Of a stretch of 64,000 bases of DNA, positions 42,926-53,332 are shown one piece after another. A program made the position numbers and the translations under genes. Below the pieces are notes generated by a model. That model was not told where the DNA came from and searched no databases. It saw nothing but the letters and a program-made list of their open reading frames with translations. Positions within the stretch are counted from its first letter, which is position 1. Each line of letters starts with the position of its first letter. Source of the DNA: Bacteroidaceae bacterium. GTDB lineage: Bacteria; Bacteroidota; Bacteroidia; Bacteroidales; Bacteroidaceae. Location: contig JAFXXQ010000040.1 of the NCBI GenBank assembly GCA_017542145.1, positions 35,311-99,310 of the forward strand, in the 5' to 3' direction.

Positions 42926-44416
42926 ATGCGTTATCTTTTAGGTTATGACATCGGCAGCTCGTCTGTCAAAGCCAGTCTGGTGGACGCCCAGAACGGCGGG
43001 CGCGTAGCCAGCGCCTTCTTTCCCAAGAGCGAAGCACCCATCAAGGCCGTCCGTACCGGCTGGGCTGAACAGAACCCCGCCGACTGGTGGAGCTATCTGA
43101 AAGCCGCCACCGCCGAGGTGATGGCAGCGTCAGGCGCCAAGGGCAGCGACGTGGCTGCCATCGGCATCTCCTATCAGATGCACGGCCTGGTGTGTGTGGA
43201 CAAGGCGGGCGAAGTTTTGCGCCCAGCCATCATCTGGTGCGATTCGCGCGCCGTGCCCTACGGGCAGAAGGCTTTCGAAACGCTGGACGAGGAGAAGTGC
43301 CTCAGCCACTTGCTGAACAGCCCAGGCAACTTTACAGCTGCCAAGCTGGCATGGGTGAAGGAGAACGAGCCTGAACTCTTTGCGCGTATCGACAAGGTGA
43401 TGCTCCCAGGCGACTACATCGCCCTGCGGCTGACGGGCGAATGCTGCACTACGGTCAGCGGACTCTCTGAAGGGATGTTCTGGGACTTCCGCGAAAACAG
43501 CGTGGCGGGATTCCTGATGGACTATTTCGGCTTCAGCAAGGAAATGCTGCCCCCTATCCTCCCCACGTTTGCCGAGCAGGGACGCGTCACGGCCGCTGCT
43601 GCCGCCGAATTAGGTCTGGCAGCAGGCATCCCCGTGACCTACCGCGGAGGCGACCAGCCGAACAACGCACTCTCGCTGGGTGTGCTGGAGCCAGGCGAAA
43701 TTGCGGCCACAGCAGGCACGTCGGGCGTGGTGTATGGCGTATTGGGCGAGGTGGGCTACGACCCGCAGAGCCGTGTGAACACGTTTGCCCACGTCAACCA
43801 CAGCGCCAGCGCTCCACGTCTGGGTGTGCTGCTCTGCATCAACGGCACGGGCATCCTCAACAGTTGGATGCGGCGTAACGTCGCTCCCGAAGGAGCCTCC
43901 TACTCTGACATGAACGTGCTGGCTGACAGCGTGCCCATCGGCAGCGAAGGCTTGAGCATCCTGCCCTTCGGCAACGGCGCCGAGCGTGTACTGAAAAACC
44001 GCGAAGCGGGATGCAGCCTGCATGGACTGAACTTTAACATCCACACCCGCAGCCATTTGTTGCGCGCTGCGCAGGAAGGCATAGTCTTCTCGTTCAAGTA
44101 TGGTATGGAAATCATGGAGGCCATGGGCATGTCCATTACCACCATCCACGCCGGCCACGCCAATATGTTCCTCAACCCCATGTTCCGTGACACGCTGGCA
44201 GGCATCACGGGCGCAACCATTGAGCTCTACGATACCGACGGCTCTGTGGGTGCCGCAGCCGGAGCGGGCATTGGTGCGGGCATCTACGCCACGCCCAAGG
44301 AGGCCTTTGCCACATTGAAACGCATCGCAGTCATCGACCCCGTAGCAGCCAACGCCCCCTCCTATGCCGCCGCCTACGCCCGCTGGAAAGCTTGTCTTGA
44401 GAAAGAAGTAAAATAA
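42926..44416 (+). CDS. xylB: xylulokinase
   Basis: A 496-residue FGGY-family carbohydrate kinase. The N-terminal phosphate loop [14 protein letters not shown], the substrate residues around YQMHGLV and WCDSRA, the catalytic Asp in [13 protein letters not shown] and the ATP-site motif [11 protein letters not shown] are visible. It phosphorylates D-xylulose to xylulose 5-phosphate for entry into the pentose phosphate pathway. The assignment to xylulose is set by the next gene, xylose isomerase, 35 bp downstream and in the same direction. Length is normal. Confidence 0.93.
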   Translation: MRYLLGYDIGSSSVKASLVDAQNGGRVASAFFPKSEAPIKAVRTGWAEQNPADWWSYLKAATAEVMAASGAKGSDVAAIGISYQMHGLVCVDKAGEVLRPAIIWCDSRAVPYGQKAFETLDEEKCLSHLLNSPGNFTAAKLAWVKENEPELFARIDKVMLPGDYIALRLTGECCTTVSGLSEGMFWDFRENSVAGFLMDYFGFSKEMLPPILPTFAEQGRVTAAAAAELGLAAGIPVTYRGGDQPNNALSLGVLEPGEIAATAGTSGVVYGVLGEVGYDPQSRVNTFAHVNHSASAPRLGVLLCINGTGILNSWMRRNVAPEGASYSDMNVLADSVPIGSEGLSILPFGNGAERVLKNREAGCSLHGLNFNIHTRSHLLRAAQEGIVFSFKYGMEIMEAMGMSITTIHAGHANMFLNPMFRDTLAGITGATIELYDTDGSVGAAAGAGIGAGIYATPKEAFATLKRIAVIDPVAANAPSYAAAYARWKACLEKEVK

Positions 44417-44451
44417 AATATAGATTGTCAAATCATAAATCAAATTGCCTT

Positions 44452-45765
44452 ATGTCAAAACAGTACTTCCCTGAAATCGGGAAAATCAAGTTTGAAGGAA
44501 AAGAAAGTAAGAATCCTCTGGCCTATCACTACTATGACGCTGATCGCGTTGTGATGGGCAAAAAGATGAGCGAGTGGCTCAAGTTCGCCATGTGCTGGTG
44601 GCACACGCTGTGTGCCGAGGGTGCCGACCAGTTTGGCCCCGGCACGAAGACATTCCCCTGGAATGCCGCCAATGACCCCGTCCAGGCTGCCAAGGACAAG
44701 GCTGATGCCGGTTTTGAAATCATGCAGAAACTCGGTATCGAGTACTACTGCTTCCACGATGTTGACCTCGTTCAAGAGGCCGCCACGGTGGACGAGTATG
44801 AGAAGAATCTCAAGGAGATTGTAGCCTATCTGAAGCAGAAGCAGGCAGAGACAGGCATCAAGCTCCTCTGGGGTACCGCCAACGTCTTCGGCAACAAGCG
44901 CTACATGAACGGCGCCTCTACTAACCCCGACTTCGACGTTGTGGCACGCGCCATCGTCCAGATTAAGAATGCCATCGACGCCACCATTGAACTCGGCGGC
45001 ACCAACTATGTCTTCTGGGGCGGACGTGAAGGGTACATGAGCCTCCTCAACACCGACCAGAAACGTGAGAAGGAGCACATGGCCACTATGCTGCGCATGG
45101 CCCGTGACTATGCCCGCGCTAAAGGCTTCAAAGGCACCTTCCTCATCGAGCCCAAACCGTGCGAGCCCAGCAAGCACCAGTACGACGTTGATACCGAAAC
45201 CGTCATTGGCTTCCTCCGTGCCCACGGACTCGACAAGGACTTCAAGGTCAATATCGAGGTTAACCACGCCACCCTCGCCGGCCACACCTTTGAGCACGAA
45301 CTCGCCTGCGCCGTCGATGCCGGCATGCTCGGCTCCATCGATGCCAACCGCGGCGACTACCAGAATGGCTGGGACACCGACCAGTTCCCCATTGACAATT
45401 TCGAACTGACCCAAGCTATGATGCAGATTATCCGCAACGGAGGCTTCGGCAACGGCGGAACGAACTTCGACGCCAAGACACGCCGCAACAGCACCGACCC
45501 TGAGGATATCTTCATCGCCCACATTGCCGGAATGGACGTCATGGCTCGCGCCCTGCTCTCTGCCGCCACCATCCTGGAGGAGAGCCCCCTGCCCAAGATG
45601 CTGAAGGAACGCTATGCCAGCTTCGACAGCGGACTCGGCAAACAGTTCGAAGAGGGTAAAATGACTCTTGAAGATGCCTATGCCTACGGCAAGAAGGTCG
45701 GCGAGCCCAAGCAGACATCCGGTAAGCAGGAACTTTACGAGGCTATCGTCGCCATGTACTGCTAA
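44452..45765 (+). CDS. xylA: xylose isomerase
   Basis: A 437-residue group II xylose isomerase converting D-xylose to D-xylulose. Motifs include the catalytic His in [12 protein letters not shown] (~residue 101), the WGGREGY motif, the metal-binding Glu in [15 protein letters not shown], the H in [14 protein letters not shown] and the metal-site Asp in GSIDANRGD. Length matches the long class typical of Bacteroidetes. It is the second gene of a xylBA operon; no xylose transporter or regulator adjoins. A strong hairpin terminator follows. Confidence 0.97.
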   Translation: MSKQYFPEIGKIKFEGKESKNPLAYHYYDADRVVMGKKMSEWLKFAMCWWHTLCAEGADQFGPGTKTFPWNAANDPVQAAKDKADAGFEIMQKLGIEYYCFHDVDLVQEAATVDEYEKNLKEIVAYLKQKQAETGIKLLWGTANVFGNKRYMNGASTNPDFDVVARAIVQIKNAIDATIELGGTNYVFWGGREGYMSLLNTDQKREKEHMATMLRMARDYARAKGFKGTFLIEPKPCEPSKHQYDVDTETVIGFLRAHGLDKDFKVNIEVNHATLAGHTFEHELACAVDAGMLGSIDANRGDYQNGWDTDQFPIDNFELTQAMMQIIRNGGFGNGGTNFDAKTRRNSTDPEDIFIAHIAGMDVMARALLSAATILEESPLPKMLKERYASFDSGLGKQFEEGKMTLEDAYAYGKKVGEPKQTSGKQELYEAIVAMYC

Positions 45766-45800
45766 GCAGTCGGATTTTACATTCCCATTCCTATTTAAAA

Positions 45801-45840
45801 AGATTAGCGGTTTAGTTCTACTAACCGCTAATCTTTTTTG
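45801..45840. terminator. bidirectional intrinsic terminator between xylA and recA
   Basis: Arms AGATTAGCGGTT (45801-45812) and AACCGCTAATCT (45823-45834) are perfectly complementary with a 10-nt loop and are followed by five T; the left flank is A-rich, so it also works for the convergent recA gene. Confidence 0.9.
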
Positions 45841-45893
45841 CTATATGTTTTAAAACAGTTTATCAGATATTCCAGGCCGCAGCGAATGGTTTT

Positions 45894-46922
45894 TTATTTC
45901 TTCTCAAAGGCTTCGTTAATGCGGCTCTCGAGTTCTTCTGCCAGTTCGGGATTATCATCGATAACCTTCTTGCAAGCATCGCGTCCTTGGGCAAGGTTGG
46001 TATCGTCAAAACTGAACCAACTGCCACTCTTCTTGATGACACCTAAGTCAATACCCAAATCAAGGATTTCACTTGAACGACTTATACCTGAACCAAACAT
46101 GATGTCGAACTCGGCACGACGGAAGGGAGGAGCGACTTTATTCTTAACGACTTTGACGCGCACTTGATTTCCAATGACATTGTCTCCATCCTTGATAGGA
46201 GAAACTTTACGGATGTCAAGTCGAACGCTGGAGTAGAATTTCAAGGCGTTACCACCCGTGGTTGTCTCGGGATTGCCAAACATGACACCGATTTTCTCGC
46301 GGAGCTGGTTGATAAAGATACAAGTGGTCTTGGTGCGGCTGATGGTACTCGTGAGCTTTCGCATGGCCTGGGACATCAGCCGGGCCTGAAGACCGACTTT
46401 GTTATCGCCCATATCACCTTCTATTTCCGCCTTGGGAGTGAGAGCGGCAACGGAGTCAATGACAATAATATCGATGGCGCTGGAACGGATAAGCTGGTCG
46501 GCAATTTCAAGAGCCTGCTCACCGTTATCGGGTTGAGATATGTAAAGGTTTTTAATATCAACGCCCAAGTCAGCAGCATAAAAACGGTCGAAGGCGTGTT
46601 CAGCATCGATGAATGCCGCAACACCACCCTGCTTCTGAGCCTCGGCAATAGCGTGGATGGCTAATGTAGTCTTACCAGATGATTCAGGTCCGAAGATTTC
46701 GATAATGCGTCCCTTTGGGTAGCCACCTACACCGAGGGCATGGTTAAGGGAGATGGAGCCAGTAGGGATGACATCGATATTTTCAATATTCTCATCACCC
46801 ATTTTCATGATGGAGCCTTTGCCAAAATCCTTTTCAATTTTCGCTACAGCGGCCTGTAATGCCTTTAACTTCTCACTGCGAACGTCGCCAGTGGTTATTT
46901 CTTCTTCGTTTTTCTTTGCCAT
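45894..46922 (-). CDS. recA: recombinase A
   Basis: A 342-residue RecA, the strand-exchange protein of homologous recombination and DNA-damage response. Walker [10 protein letters not shown] (~residue 71-79), the Walker B strand [11 protein letters not shown], the L1/L2 DNA-binding loops ([31 protein letters not shown]) and an acidic C-terminus are present. The start is MAKKNEEEI at 46922, because the inferred promoter (46957-46988) lies upstream of it and the longer open frame crosses that promoter. No RecX or LexA box could be identified. Confidence 0.98.
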   Translation of the reverse strand: MAKKNEEEITTGDVRSEKLKALQAAVAKIEKDFGKGSIMKMGDENIENIDVIPTGSISLNHALGVGGYPKGRIIEIFGPESSGKTTLAIHAIAEAQKQGGVAAFIDAEHAFDRFYAADLGVDIKNLYISQPDNGEQALEIADQLIRSSAIDIIVIDSVAALTPKAEIEGDMGDNKVGLQARLMSQAMRKLTSTISRTKTTCIFINQLREKIGVMFGNPETTTGGNALKFYSSVRLDIRKVSPIKDGDNVIGNQVRVKVVKNKVAPPFRRAEFDIMFGSGISRSSEILDLGIDLGVIKKSGSWFSFDDTNLAQGRDACKKVIDDNPELAEELESRINEAFEKK

Positions 46923-46956
46923 AATATAATAATAAGGTATCAATGTATTTTGAGGG

Positions 46957-46988
46957 CAAAGATAATGCAAGCCGAGAGGAAAAACAAG
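46957..46988 (-). promoter_or_regulatory. promoter of recA
   Basis: Minus-strand TATCTTTG (46957-46964) and CTTG (46985-46988), 20-nt spacer. It sets the recA start at 46922. Confidence 0.65.
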
Positions 46989-47187
46989 AAAAACGTCTTT
47001 TTTTTGAAAACTATAGACTGACAGACATACTGACAAAAAAGGAGAATATGGCAGTTTTTTGTTGGCAGAAAGAGGCTTCACTCCCTCTGTCCATGACGTG
47101 GCACGAGCTTTGCACATCCTCAAACGGATTGCCGTGTTAATCCCGGCGGCCTGAACAAGATTATTAACAAATTAAAAACATATAACT

Positions 47188-49113
47188 ATGGGAAAAATTA
47201 TTGGAATTGACTTAGGAACCACCAACTCGTGTGTATCCGTATTCGAAGGTAACGAACCGACCGTGATTGCCAACTCGGAAGGCAAGCGTACAACGCCGTC
47301 CATCGTGGCGTTTGTTGATGGCGGCGAACGCAAGGTGGGCGACCCCGCCAAGCGTCAGGCTATCACCAACCCGAAGCGCACCATCTTCTCCATCAAGCGT
47401 TTCATGGGCGAGAACTGGGATCAGGTGCAGAAGGAGATTGCCCGCGTGCCGTACCCCGTCGTCCGTGGCGACAACAACATGCCCCGCGTTGATATCGACG
47501 GTCATCTCTACACGGCGCAGGAGATTAGCGCCATGATTCTGCAGAAGATGAAGAAGACGGCCGAGGACTATCTGGGTCAGGAGGTGACGGATGCCGTCAT
47601 CACCGTGCCCGCCTACTTCAGCGACAGCCAGCGTCAGGCCACGAAGGAAGCCGGACAGATTGCCGGACTGAATGTGCGCCGTATCGTCAACGAACCGACG
47701 GCTGCTGCCCTGGCCTACGGCGTCGATAAGGCTAACAAGGACATGAAGATTGCCGTCTTCGATTTGGGCGGCGGTACGTTCGATATCTCCATCCTGGAGT
47801 TTGGCGGCGGCGTGTTTGAGGTGCTGAGCACCAACGGCGACACCCACCTTGGTGGCGATGACTTCGACCAGGCCATTATCGACTGGTTGGTACAGGAATT
47901 CAAGAACGACGAAGGCGCCGACCTGACAGCCGACCCGATGGCCCTGCAACGTCTGAAGGAAGCAGCCGAGAAGGCGAAGATTGAGCTCTCCAGTTCTACA
48001 AGCACCGAAATCAATTTGCCGTATATCATGCCCGTCGGCGGCGTACCCCGTCATCTTGTCAAGACGCTTACCCGTGCCAAGTTCGAGGGTCTCTGCCACA
48101 ACCTCATCCAGGCTTGCCTGGAGCCTTGCCGCAAGGCCATGGCTGACGCTAAACTGAGCAACAGCGACATTGACGAGGTTATTCTTGTGGGTGGTTCCAG
48201 CCGTATCCCTGCTATTCAGCAGTTAGTGGAGAACTTCTTCGGCAAGACGCCGTCGAAGGGTGTTAATCCTGACGAGGTTGTTGCTGTAGGCGCCAGCATT
48301 CAGGGTGCTATCCTTAATCAGGAAATGGGACAAGACATCGTCCTCCTCGATGTCACCCCGCTTACGCTGGGTATCGAGACCCTCGGTGGTGTCATGACCA
48401 AGCTGATTGATGCAAACACGACTATCCCGTGCAAGAAGAGCCAGATCTTCTCAACGGCTCAGGACAACCAGCCCGAGGTTACCATCCACGTCCTGCAGGG
48501 TGAGCGTCCTATGGCAGCCCAGAACAAGAGCATCGGTCAGTTTAACCTCGCAGGCATTGCTCCCGCCCGTCGTGGCGTGCCGCAGATCGAGGTCACCTTC
48601 GATATTGATGCGAATGGTATCCTCAAGGTGAGTGCTAAGGACAAGGCTACTGGCAAGGAGCAGACCATCCGCATCGAGGCCAGTTCAGGCTTAAGCAAGG
48701 AGGAGATAGAGCGCATGAAGGCCGAGGCTCAGGCTAACGCCGCTGCCGATGCTAAGGAACGTGAGCGTGTGGACAAGCTGAATCAAGCCGACAGCATCAT
48801 CTTCACCACCGAGCAGCAGCTTAGCGAGCTTGGTGACAAGATTCCTGCCGACAAGAAAGCTCCTATCGAGGCTGCTCTGCAAAAGCTGAAGGACGCCCAC
48901 AAAGCTCAGGACATCGCAGCCTGCGAAGCCGCTCAGAAGGAACTTGAGACTGCCTTCCAAACCGCCAGTGCCGACATGTACGCCCAAAGCGGCGCTCAGC
49001 AAGGCCCGCAGGGAGGTGCCGACTACAGCCAACAGTCTACCAACCAAAGTTCCGGATCCTCCGACACCAAGGACGAAAACATCCAAGACGCCGACTTCGA
49101 GGAGGTCCATTGA
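47188..49113 (+). CDS. dnaK: chaperone DnaK (Hsp70)
   Basis: A 641-residue Hsp70. The ATPase domain has [13 protein letters not shown] (residues ~4-16), the phosphate 2 motif [14 protein letters not shown] and the [11 protein letters not shown] adenosine motif; the [14 protein letters not shown] linker leads to the substrate-binding domain and a helical lid ending in a Gly/Gln/Ser-rich tail with DADFEEVH, the DnaJ/GrpE-era C-terminal EEV-like end. dnaJ and grpE are not adjacent. The 265-bp upstream gap contains no clear -7 box and no CIRCE element that I can see. A hairpin terminator follows the gene. Confidence 0.98.
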   Translation: MGKIIGIDLGTTNSCVSVFEGNEPTVIANSEGKRTTPSIVAFVDGGERKVGDPAKRQAITNPKRTIFSIKRFMGENWDQVQKEIARVPYPVVRGDNNMPRVDIDGHLYTAQEISAMILQKMKKTAEDYLGQEVTDAVITVPAYFSDSQRQATKEAGQIAGLNVRRIVNEPTAAALAYGVDKANKDMKIAVFDLGGGTFDISILEFGGGVFEVLSTNGDTHLGGDDFDQAIIDWLVQEFKNDEGADLTADPMALQRLKEAAEKAKIELSSSTSTEINLPYIMPVGGVPRHLVKTLTRAKFEGLCHNLIQACLEPCRKAMADAKLSNSDIDEVILVGGSSRIPAIQQLVENFFGKTPSKGVNPDEVVAVGASIQGAILNQEMGQDIVLLDVTPLTLGIETLGGVMTKLIDANTTIPCKKSQIFSTAQDNQPEVTIHVLQGERPMAAQNKSIGQFNLAGIAPARRGVPQIEVTFDIDANGILKVSAKDKATGKEQTIRIEASSGLSKEEIERMKAEAQANAAADAKERERVDKLNQADSIIFTTEQQLSELGDKIPADKKAPIEAALQKLKDAHKAQDIAACEAAQKELETAFQTASADMYAQSGAQQGPQGGADYSQQSTNQSSGSSDTKDENIQDADFEEVH

Positions 49114-49147
49114 TGGAAGTTAAACATCCATAAATAAACCACAAAGA

Positions 49148-49186
49148 AATCCGTGTAACTCAATAAGTTGCACGGATTTTTAATTT
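49148..49186 (+). terminator. intrinsic terminator of dnaK
   Basis: AATCCGTG...AACT pairs with AGTT.CACGGATT (49148-49178) and is followed by a T-rich run. It marks the end of the core gene and the left edge of the acquired block. Confidence 0.8.
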
Positions 49187-49230
49187 TTGTTAATTCTGAT
49201 ATTTCTCTTGTTTTATAGCGATTTTTGGCG

Positions 49231-49238
49231 TAAATTTG
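49231..49238 (+). promoter_or_regulatory. -7 box upstream of the excisionase-integrase genes
   Basis: TAAATTTG matches TAnnTTTG about 100 nt before the start at 49340; the upstream box is imperfect (CTTG at 49207-49210). Confidence 0.4.
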
Positions 49239-49339
49239 CAACGGATTTGTACCAAAACTTATTTTGCAATGACACCCAACAAAAATATACATGTAAAATC
49301 TACGAGCGAAATTTGGCTTGTTTTAATCTAATTTTGAGT

Positions 49340-49903
49340 ATGGCAAGAGCAAAGTTTGAAATCAAGAGAAAATGCGAAATCTGTGGCGCATGGTTTTATG
49401 CCAAAACCGTTGAGTCTAGGTTTTGCTCAAAGAAGTGTAGTGAGATTGCAAGCAAGAAGAAAAAAGCAGAGATTGAAAAGTTGGCGAAACTTGAAGAGCT
49501 GGTTGCCAATATCCCAGATTCCAGAGATTACATCAGCGTTCAAGAGGCTGTTGCCATGTTTTCTGTTAGCAAGGACACTATTTATCGTCTCATCCGTAAA
49601 GGGACAATTCCATGTGTGAATTTGGGGAAACGCCTTATCCGGATAAAAAAGTCTGACTTGGAGAATATGTTTGGCGGTAGAGAGTATGTACTTGACAACA
49701 CCTTCAAACCCTTGCCAAAGCTTTACAACATGGAGCCAGAGAATTGTTATACGATTGGTGAAATCTCTGAGAAATACCATGTGAACGACAGTACTGTTTA
49801 TCTTCATATTCGTAAGTACTCCATCCCCATCCGTCAGATTGGGAACTATGTGTATGCGCCCAAAGAAGACATTGATAACCTTTACAAATCAGGCAAGCCA
49901 TGA
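49340..49903 (+). CDS. excisionase-like protein with zinc ribbon and two HTH_17 domains
   Basis: A 187-residue protein. An N-terminal CxxC...CxxxC cluster (KRKCEICGAWF and RFCSKKC, residues ~9-36) suggests a zinc ribbon. Two MerR-like helix-turn-helix units follow: ISVQEAVAMFSVSKDTIYRL (~62-81) and YTIGEISEKYHVNDSTVYLH (~137-156). It overlaps the integrase gene by 4 nt (ATGA), so the two are made together. By position and domains it is probably the excisionase or a recombination directionality/regulatory factor. The start at 49340 follows the -7 box at 49231. Confidence 0.7.
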   Translation: MARAKFEIKRKCEICGAWFYAKTVESRFCSKKCSEIASKKKKAEIEKLAKLEELVANIPDSRDYISVQEAVAMFSVSKDTIYRLIRKGTIPCVNLGKRLIRIKKSDLENMFGGREYVLDNTFKPLPKLYNMEPENCYTIGEISEKYHVNDSTVYLHIRKYSIPIRQIGNYVYAPKEDIDNLYKSGKP

Positions 49904-51159
49904 AGAAATCATTTACTAATACCCGCGTAACGGTCAGGTTGCGCAAGTCAGATTATTATGATGAGTGGTACCTCTATCTGGAAGCTTATCCTGTTCAAGT
50001 GGAGGGAAAGGATAAGCCACAGCGAGTGAGAGAGTACATCAACCGTTCTATTAAAACACCTATCTGGGACAAGTCGCGAACAGCTCGGACTGGCTCAGAT
50101 GGGAAAGTAACCTATAAGCCTAAGCGTGATTTGAATGGTATAATTCTCTGCAAGTCAGAGTTAGACCAGGAGAATTGTCTCTACGCAGACCGCATCAGAG
50201 CCATTCGCCAAAAGGAATACGACACCAAAGACCTCTATTCTGATGCCGATGCAGCAATGGCAGAACAAGTGGAGAAATCAAGATGCGATTTCATCGCTTA
50301 CTTCAAAAAGTTGGCGAACACTCGTAATACCAATAATGCAGATAGTGTTTATAATACTTGGTTCCGTGTATATGAATTATTGAAGCTATTTGCCGATAAC
50401 CAGCCGTTACTGTTCGGCTCTATCAATCTACAAATGATAGAGAAAGTTAGGCAATTCCTTTTGGTGGCTCCCAAGGGTGCAGGAAAGAAAGGAATAATTT
50501 CCCAAAACACGGCTTCATCGTATTTTGGCATCTTTAAGACAGCCTTGAAGCAGGCTTTTATCGATGGTTACTTTATGGTTGACATTGCTGCCAAGGTCAA
50601 AGGCATTCAGGAGCAGGAAAGCAGACGCGAGCATCTGACAATGGAAGAACTTAACCAACTGGCAGCAACACCATGTAGTAATCCTGTTATCAAGAGAGCT
50701 GCCTTGTTCTCTGCACTTACAGGTCTCCGGCATAGTGACATCATGAAGATGACCTGGCAAGAGATTACTAAAGAAGGCGAACACTATCGCATCAATTTCA
50801 CTCAACGCAAGACTAAAGGTGTGGAATACATGCCAATATCCGACCAGGCATATCAACTTTGTGGAGAGCCCGGGCATCCTGATGAACTCGTTTTCGGTGG
50901 ACTTCCACAGCCATCCTGGATTTCAAAACCTGTTGAACGTTGGATAAAAGCTGCTGGCATCAAGAAGCATATCACCTTCCACTGTTTCCGCCATACATAC
51001 GCTACCCTCCAGTTGACCAGCGGCACAGACCTCTATACCGTCAGCAAAATGTTGGGCCATACCAATGTTCGCACGACACAAGTCTATGCAAAGGTGGTTG
51101 ACGAGAAGAAAGAACAAGCGGCTGACACCATCAAACTGAATGTAGATTTCAATAACTGA
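49900..51159 (+). CDS. tyrosine integrase of a mobilizable element
   Basis: A 419-residue tyrosine recombinase with a SAM-like core-binding domain (~120-220) and a catalytic domain containing Arg in TGLRHSDIMKM, HxxR in TFHCFRHTYATL, His in LGHTNVRTTQ and the nucleophile Tyr in VYAKV. All active-site residues are present. The size and the N-terminal arm-type region fit Bacteroidetes integrases of mobilizable elements. It catalyses integration and excision of the island. Its start overlaps the excisionase-like gene. Confidence 0.9.
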   Translation: MKKSFTNTRVTVRLRKSDYYDEWYLYLEAYPVQVEGKDKPQRVREYINRSIKTPIWDKSRTARTGSDGKVTYKPKRDLNGIILCKSELDQENCLYADRIRAIRQKEYDTKDLYSDADAAMAEQVEKSRCDFIAYFKKLANTRNTNNADSVYNTWFRVYELLKLFADNQPLLFGSINLQMIEKVRQFLLVAPKGAGKKGIISQNTASSYFGIFKTALKQAFIDGYFMVDIAAKVKGIQEQESRREHLTMEELNQLAATPCSNPVIKRAALFSALTGLRHSDIMKMTWQEITKEGEHYRINFTQRKTKGVEYMPISDQAYQLCGEPGHPDELVFGGLPQPSWISKPVERWIKAAGIKKHITFHCFRHTYATLQLTSGTDLYTVSKMLGHTNVRTTQVYAKVVDEKKEQAADTIKLNVDFNN

Positions 51160-51239
51160 GGCACATTTTGCCTCCTTCATATTAGGGACAAGACTCTTGA
51201 CATCTCGAGAATCTTGTCCTTTTTTTGTGTCCAATACCC

Positions 51240-51425
51240 TGTTTTGATGGTGAAACGATGGTGGAAATGCCCCACCATCGTCCCACCATGCTTTCACCAT
51301 TCAAAAATCTTTTCTCTTTAAATTTCTTTAACATTGCTGATTTGCAATTAGTTAGAGTGGATTTAATAGAACATTCGTGGTGAAAGGATGGTGAATCTTT
51401 CCACCACAAATCCACCATTCAAAGC
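51240..51425. repeat. cluster of TGGTGG / CCACCAT motifs with nested hairpins
   Basis: GATGGTGG (51258-51265) pairs with CCACCATC (51273-51280), the outer GGTGAAA with TTTCACC (to 51298), and a second set GGTGAAAGGATGGTG / TTTCCACCACAAATCCACCATTC follows at 51380-51420. The stretch 51160-51505 between integrase and the next HTH gene holds nothing else. It could be the element's attachment or regulatory site. Confidence 0.65.
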
Positions 51426-51505
51426 ACCGATACTTTTGCAGTCGCTTTCACTCGAAAGTGGCTGTTTTCATATTGACGGCAGCCAATCTTAAAAACCATA
51501 TTGAT

Positions 51506-51865
51506 ATGGCTGAAATAACTTATTCTTTTGATGCTATGCCAAAGATTTTGGCAGACATCGCCCAAAGATTGGAGGTCATGGAACGCAAGATTGACGCTCT
51601 GCAATCAGTTCCGAGAGAGGATGCCGACGCATGGCTGAATCTGAAAGACCTTTGTAATTATCTACCTAATCATCCAGCCGAACAAACGGTATATGGCTGG
51701 ACAAGTACTCACTTTATCCCTTATCATAAGAAAGGGAAAAGTATTGTATTCCGCAAATCGGAAATAGACGAATGGCTTCGCAATGGCAAGCGGAAGTCTA
51801 TGGGGGATTTGGAGAAGGAGGCACAAGCGTTTGTCAATTCTAAACGGAAAGCGAGGTGTGTATGA
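51506..51865 (+). CDS. HTH_17-type DNA-binding protein
   Basis: A 119-residue protein. A short coiled coil (IAQRLEVMERKIDALQS) precedes a MerR/excisionase-like domain: WLNLKDLCNYLPNHPAEQTV, then FIPYHKKGKSIVFRKSEIDE, the usual HTH_17 layout. This is the standard small regulator found in front of primase-like genes in Bacteroidetes mobile elements. Its stop overlaps the DUF3987 start (ATGA). Confidence 0.8.
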   Translation: MAEITYSFDAMPKILADIAQRLEVMERKIDALQSVPREDADAWLNLKDLCNYLPNHPAEQTVYGWTSTHFIPYHKKGKSIVFRKSEIDEWLRNGKRKSMGDLEKEAQAFVNSKRKARCV

Positions 51866-53232
51866 ATGTGCTTGAACTCACAAACAAAGTGCGAATGGAA
51901 GCCGAAGACGTTACACGCATCGGTCTTCCCCTCGATGCATTCCCGCAGAAGTTGCAGGACATCATCTTTGAGGTGTCCCGCATAGAGCAGTTCGATTTGG
52001 AGTATCTGACCATGAGTATGCTGTCAGCAGCAGCTACTGCTATCGGTAACAGCTGTCATATCCGTATCCGTGGCTCATGGAAGAGTTGCCCAGCCCTTTA
52101 TGTCATCCTGATAGGAAGACCTGGGCAGGGCAAAACTCCACCTCTTGACTATGCGTTCCGTCCACTTCAAGAACATGACTTTCTTCTGGTCTGCAAGTTC
52201 ATTGAAGAGAACAAACGCTATGCAGAACTGAATGCAGGAAACAAAGGCTACGCCATTGATTCCGGCAAACCAGTTCTCGTGCAGACCATTCTCTCCGACC
52301 TCACACAGGAGGCCATGATGAGGATCCACAATGACAACCAGCGTGGTATCGTAATTCTTGTGGATGAAATCATGGGGTTCTTCAACAGTATCTATCGATA
52401 CAATGACAGTCCCTTACTAACCCAGCTGTTGACCGCCTATAGTGGCAAGCCCTTGAAGGTGTCCCGTTGTAATAACCCCGTTCCCATCATCATTCCACAT
52501 CCTTGCATCAACATTATCGGTACGACCCAGACGCAGCGCATTGGGGAACTCTTCACGAAAGAGAATGTATCAAGTGGACTGATAGACCGCATCTTGTTCC
52601 TTCATCCCAAGAATCGTGAGATTCCAAAAATGGAGGAAAACCAGAATACTGGTTTGCATGGGAATGACAGGGCTGAGAGTGTCTACCGGAAGTGGAAAGC
52701 GATTATTGATAAGTTGCTTTCACTGGAATCAGATTACGATGAAAAAGGTATCATCATGCCCAGGGTGTTAGACATGAGCGAAGATGCATACAGGTGCTTT
52801 GCCAAATGGAAAAACGCTCTTGTCGAGAAGGCCAACAGCGTTGAGGATGAAAGACTCATAGACAGTCGCATGATGAAGGCTGATTCCAATGTGGCCCGAC
52901 TTGCCTTAATCTTTCAACTCATGGGTTGGGCTTGTGATGAGAGTCACATGCAGCACATAGATGTCCGCTCTGTCCATGCAGCCATCCGCATGTATGACTA
53001 TCTGGAACTGTCGTACCAGAGTATCAAGTCGCACATCCAAACCGACTCCATGCCTCCTTTGAAGAAAGCCTTTCTTGATTTAGTACACCCAGAATTCACT
53101 ACAGCTGATGCTATCAAAGCAGGAGCAGAAATAGGCATCTGTGAGAGTACTGTCAAAAAGGATCTTGCAAAGATGTGCGAAGAACAGATTCTTCAGAAAA
53201 CGGCACATGGAGTTTACAAAAAACTACTCTGA
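51862..53232 (+). CDS. DUF3987-family helicase/primase-like ATPase
   Basis: A 456-residue protein of the DUF3987 family. A P-loop GRPGQGKTPPLDY (~residue 91-103) and a Walker B-like VILVDEIMGFF are visible; the C-terminus has a winged-helix-like ICESTVKKDLAKMCEEQIL. Such proteins occur on mobile elements and are thought to take part in replication of the excised form. The ATG at 51862 overlaps the preceding stop codon and is preferred over a GTG 6 nt earlier. Confidence 0.8.
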   Translation: MNVLELTNKVRMEAEDVTRIGLPLDAFPQKLQDIIFEVSRIEQFDLEYLTMSMLSAAATAIGNSCHIRIRGSWKSCPALYVILIGRPGQGKTPPLDYAFRPLQEHDFLLVCKFIEENKRYAELNAGNKGYAIDSGKPVLVQTILSDLTQEAMMRIHNDNQRGIVILVDEIMGFFNSIYRYNDSPLLTQLLTAYSGKPLKVSRCNNPVPIIIPHPCINIIGTTQTQRIGELFTKENVSSGLIDRILFLHPKNREIPKMEENQNTGLHGNDRAESVYRKWKAIIDKLLSLESDYDEKGIIMPRVLDMSEDAYRCFAKWKNALVEKANSVEDERLIDSRMMKADSNVARLALIFQLMGWACDESHMQHIDVRSVHAAIRMYDYLELSYQSIKSHIQTDSMPPLKKAFLDLVHPEFTTADAIKAGAEIGICESTVKKDLAKMCEEQILQKTAHGVYKKLL

Positions 53233-53332
53233 TACACTCGATACATTTTACACTTTACATTTTCTCAAAGTGTAAAAGTGTAAAGTTCCATCGTGTAACG
53301 ACCATTGTTCAATAACCTAAAGAAACAAAACA

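Noticed and set aside
47047..47139. Short open frame [16 protein letters not shown]... before dnaK with an AAAGGAGAAT-like ribosome site
   Set aside because: Shine-Dalgarno sequences are poorly used in Bacteroidetes, the frame is only 30 residues and no promoter is visible; it is more likely part of the dnaK leader.
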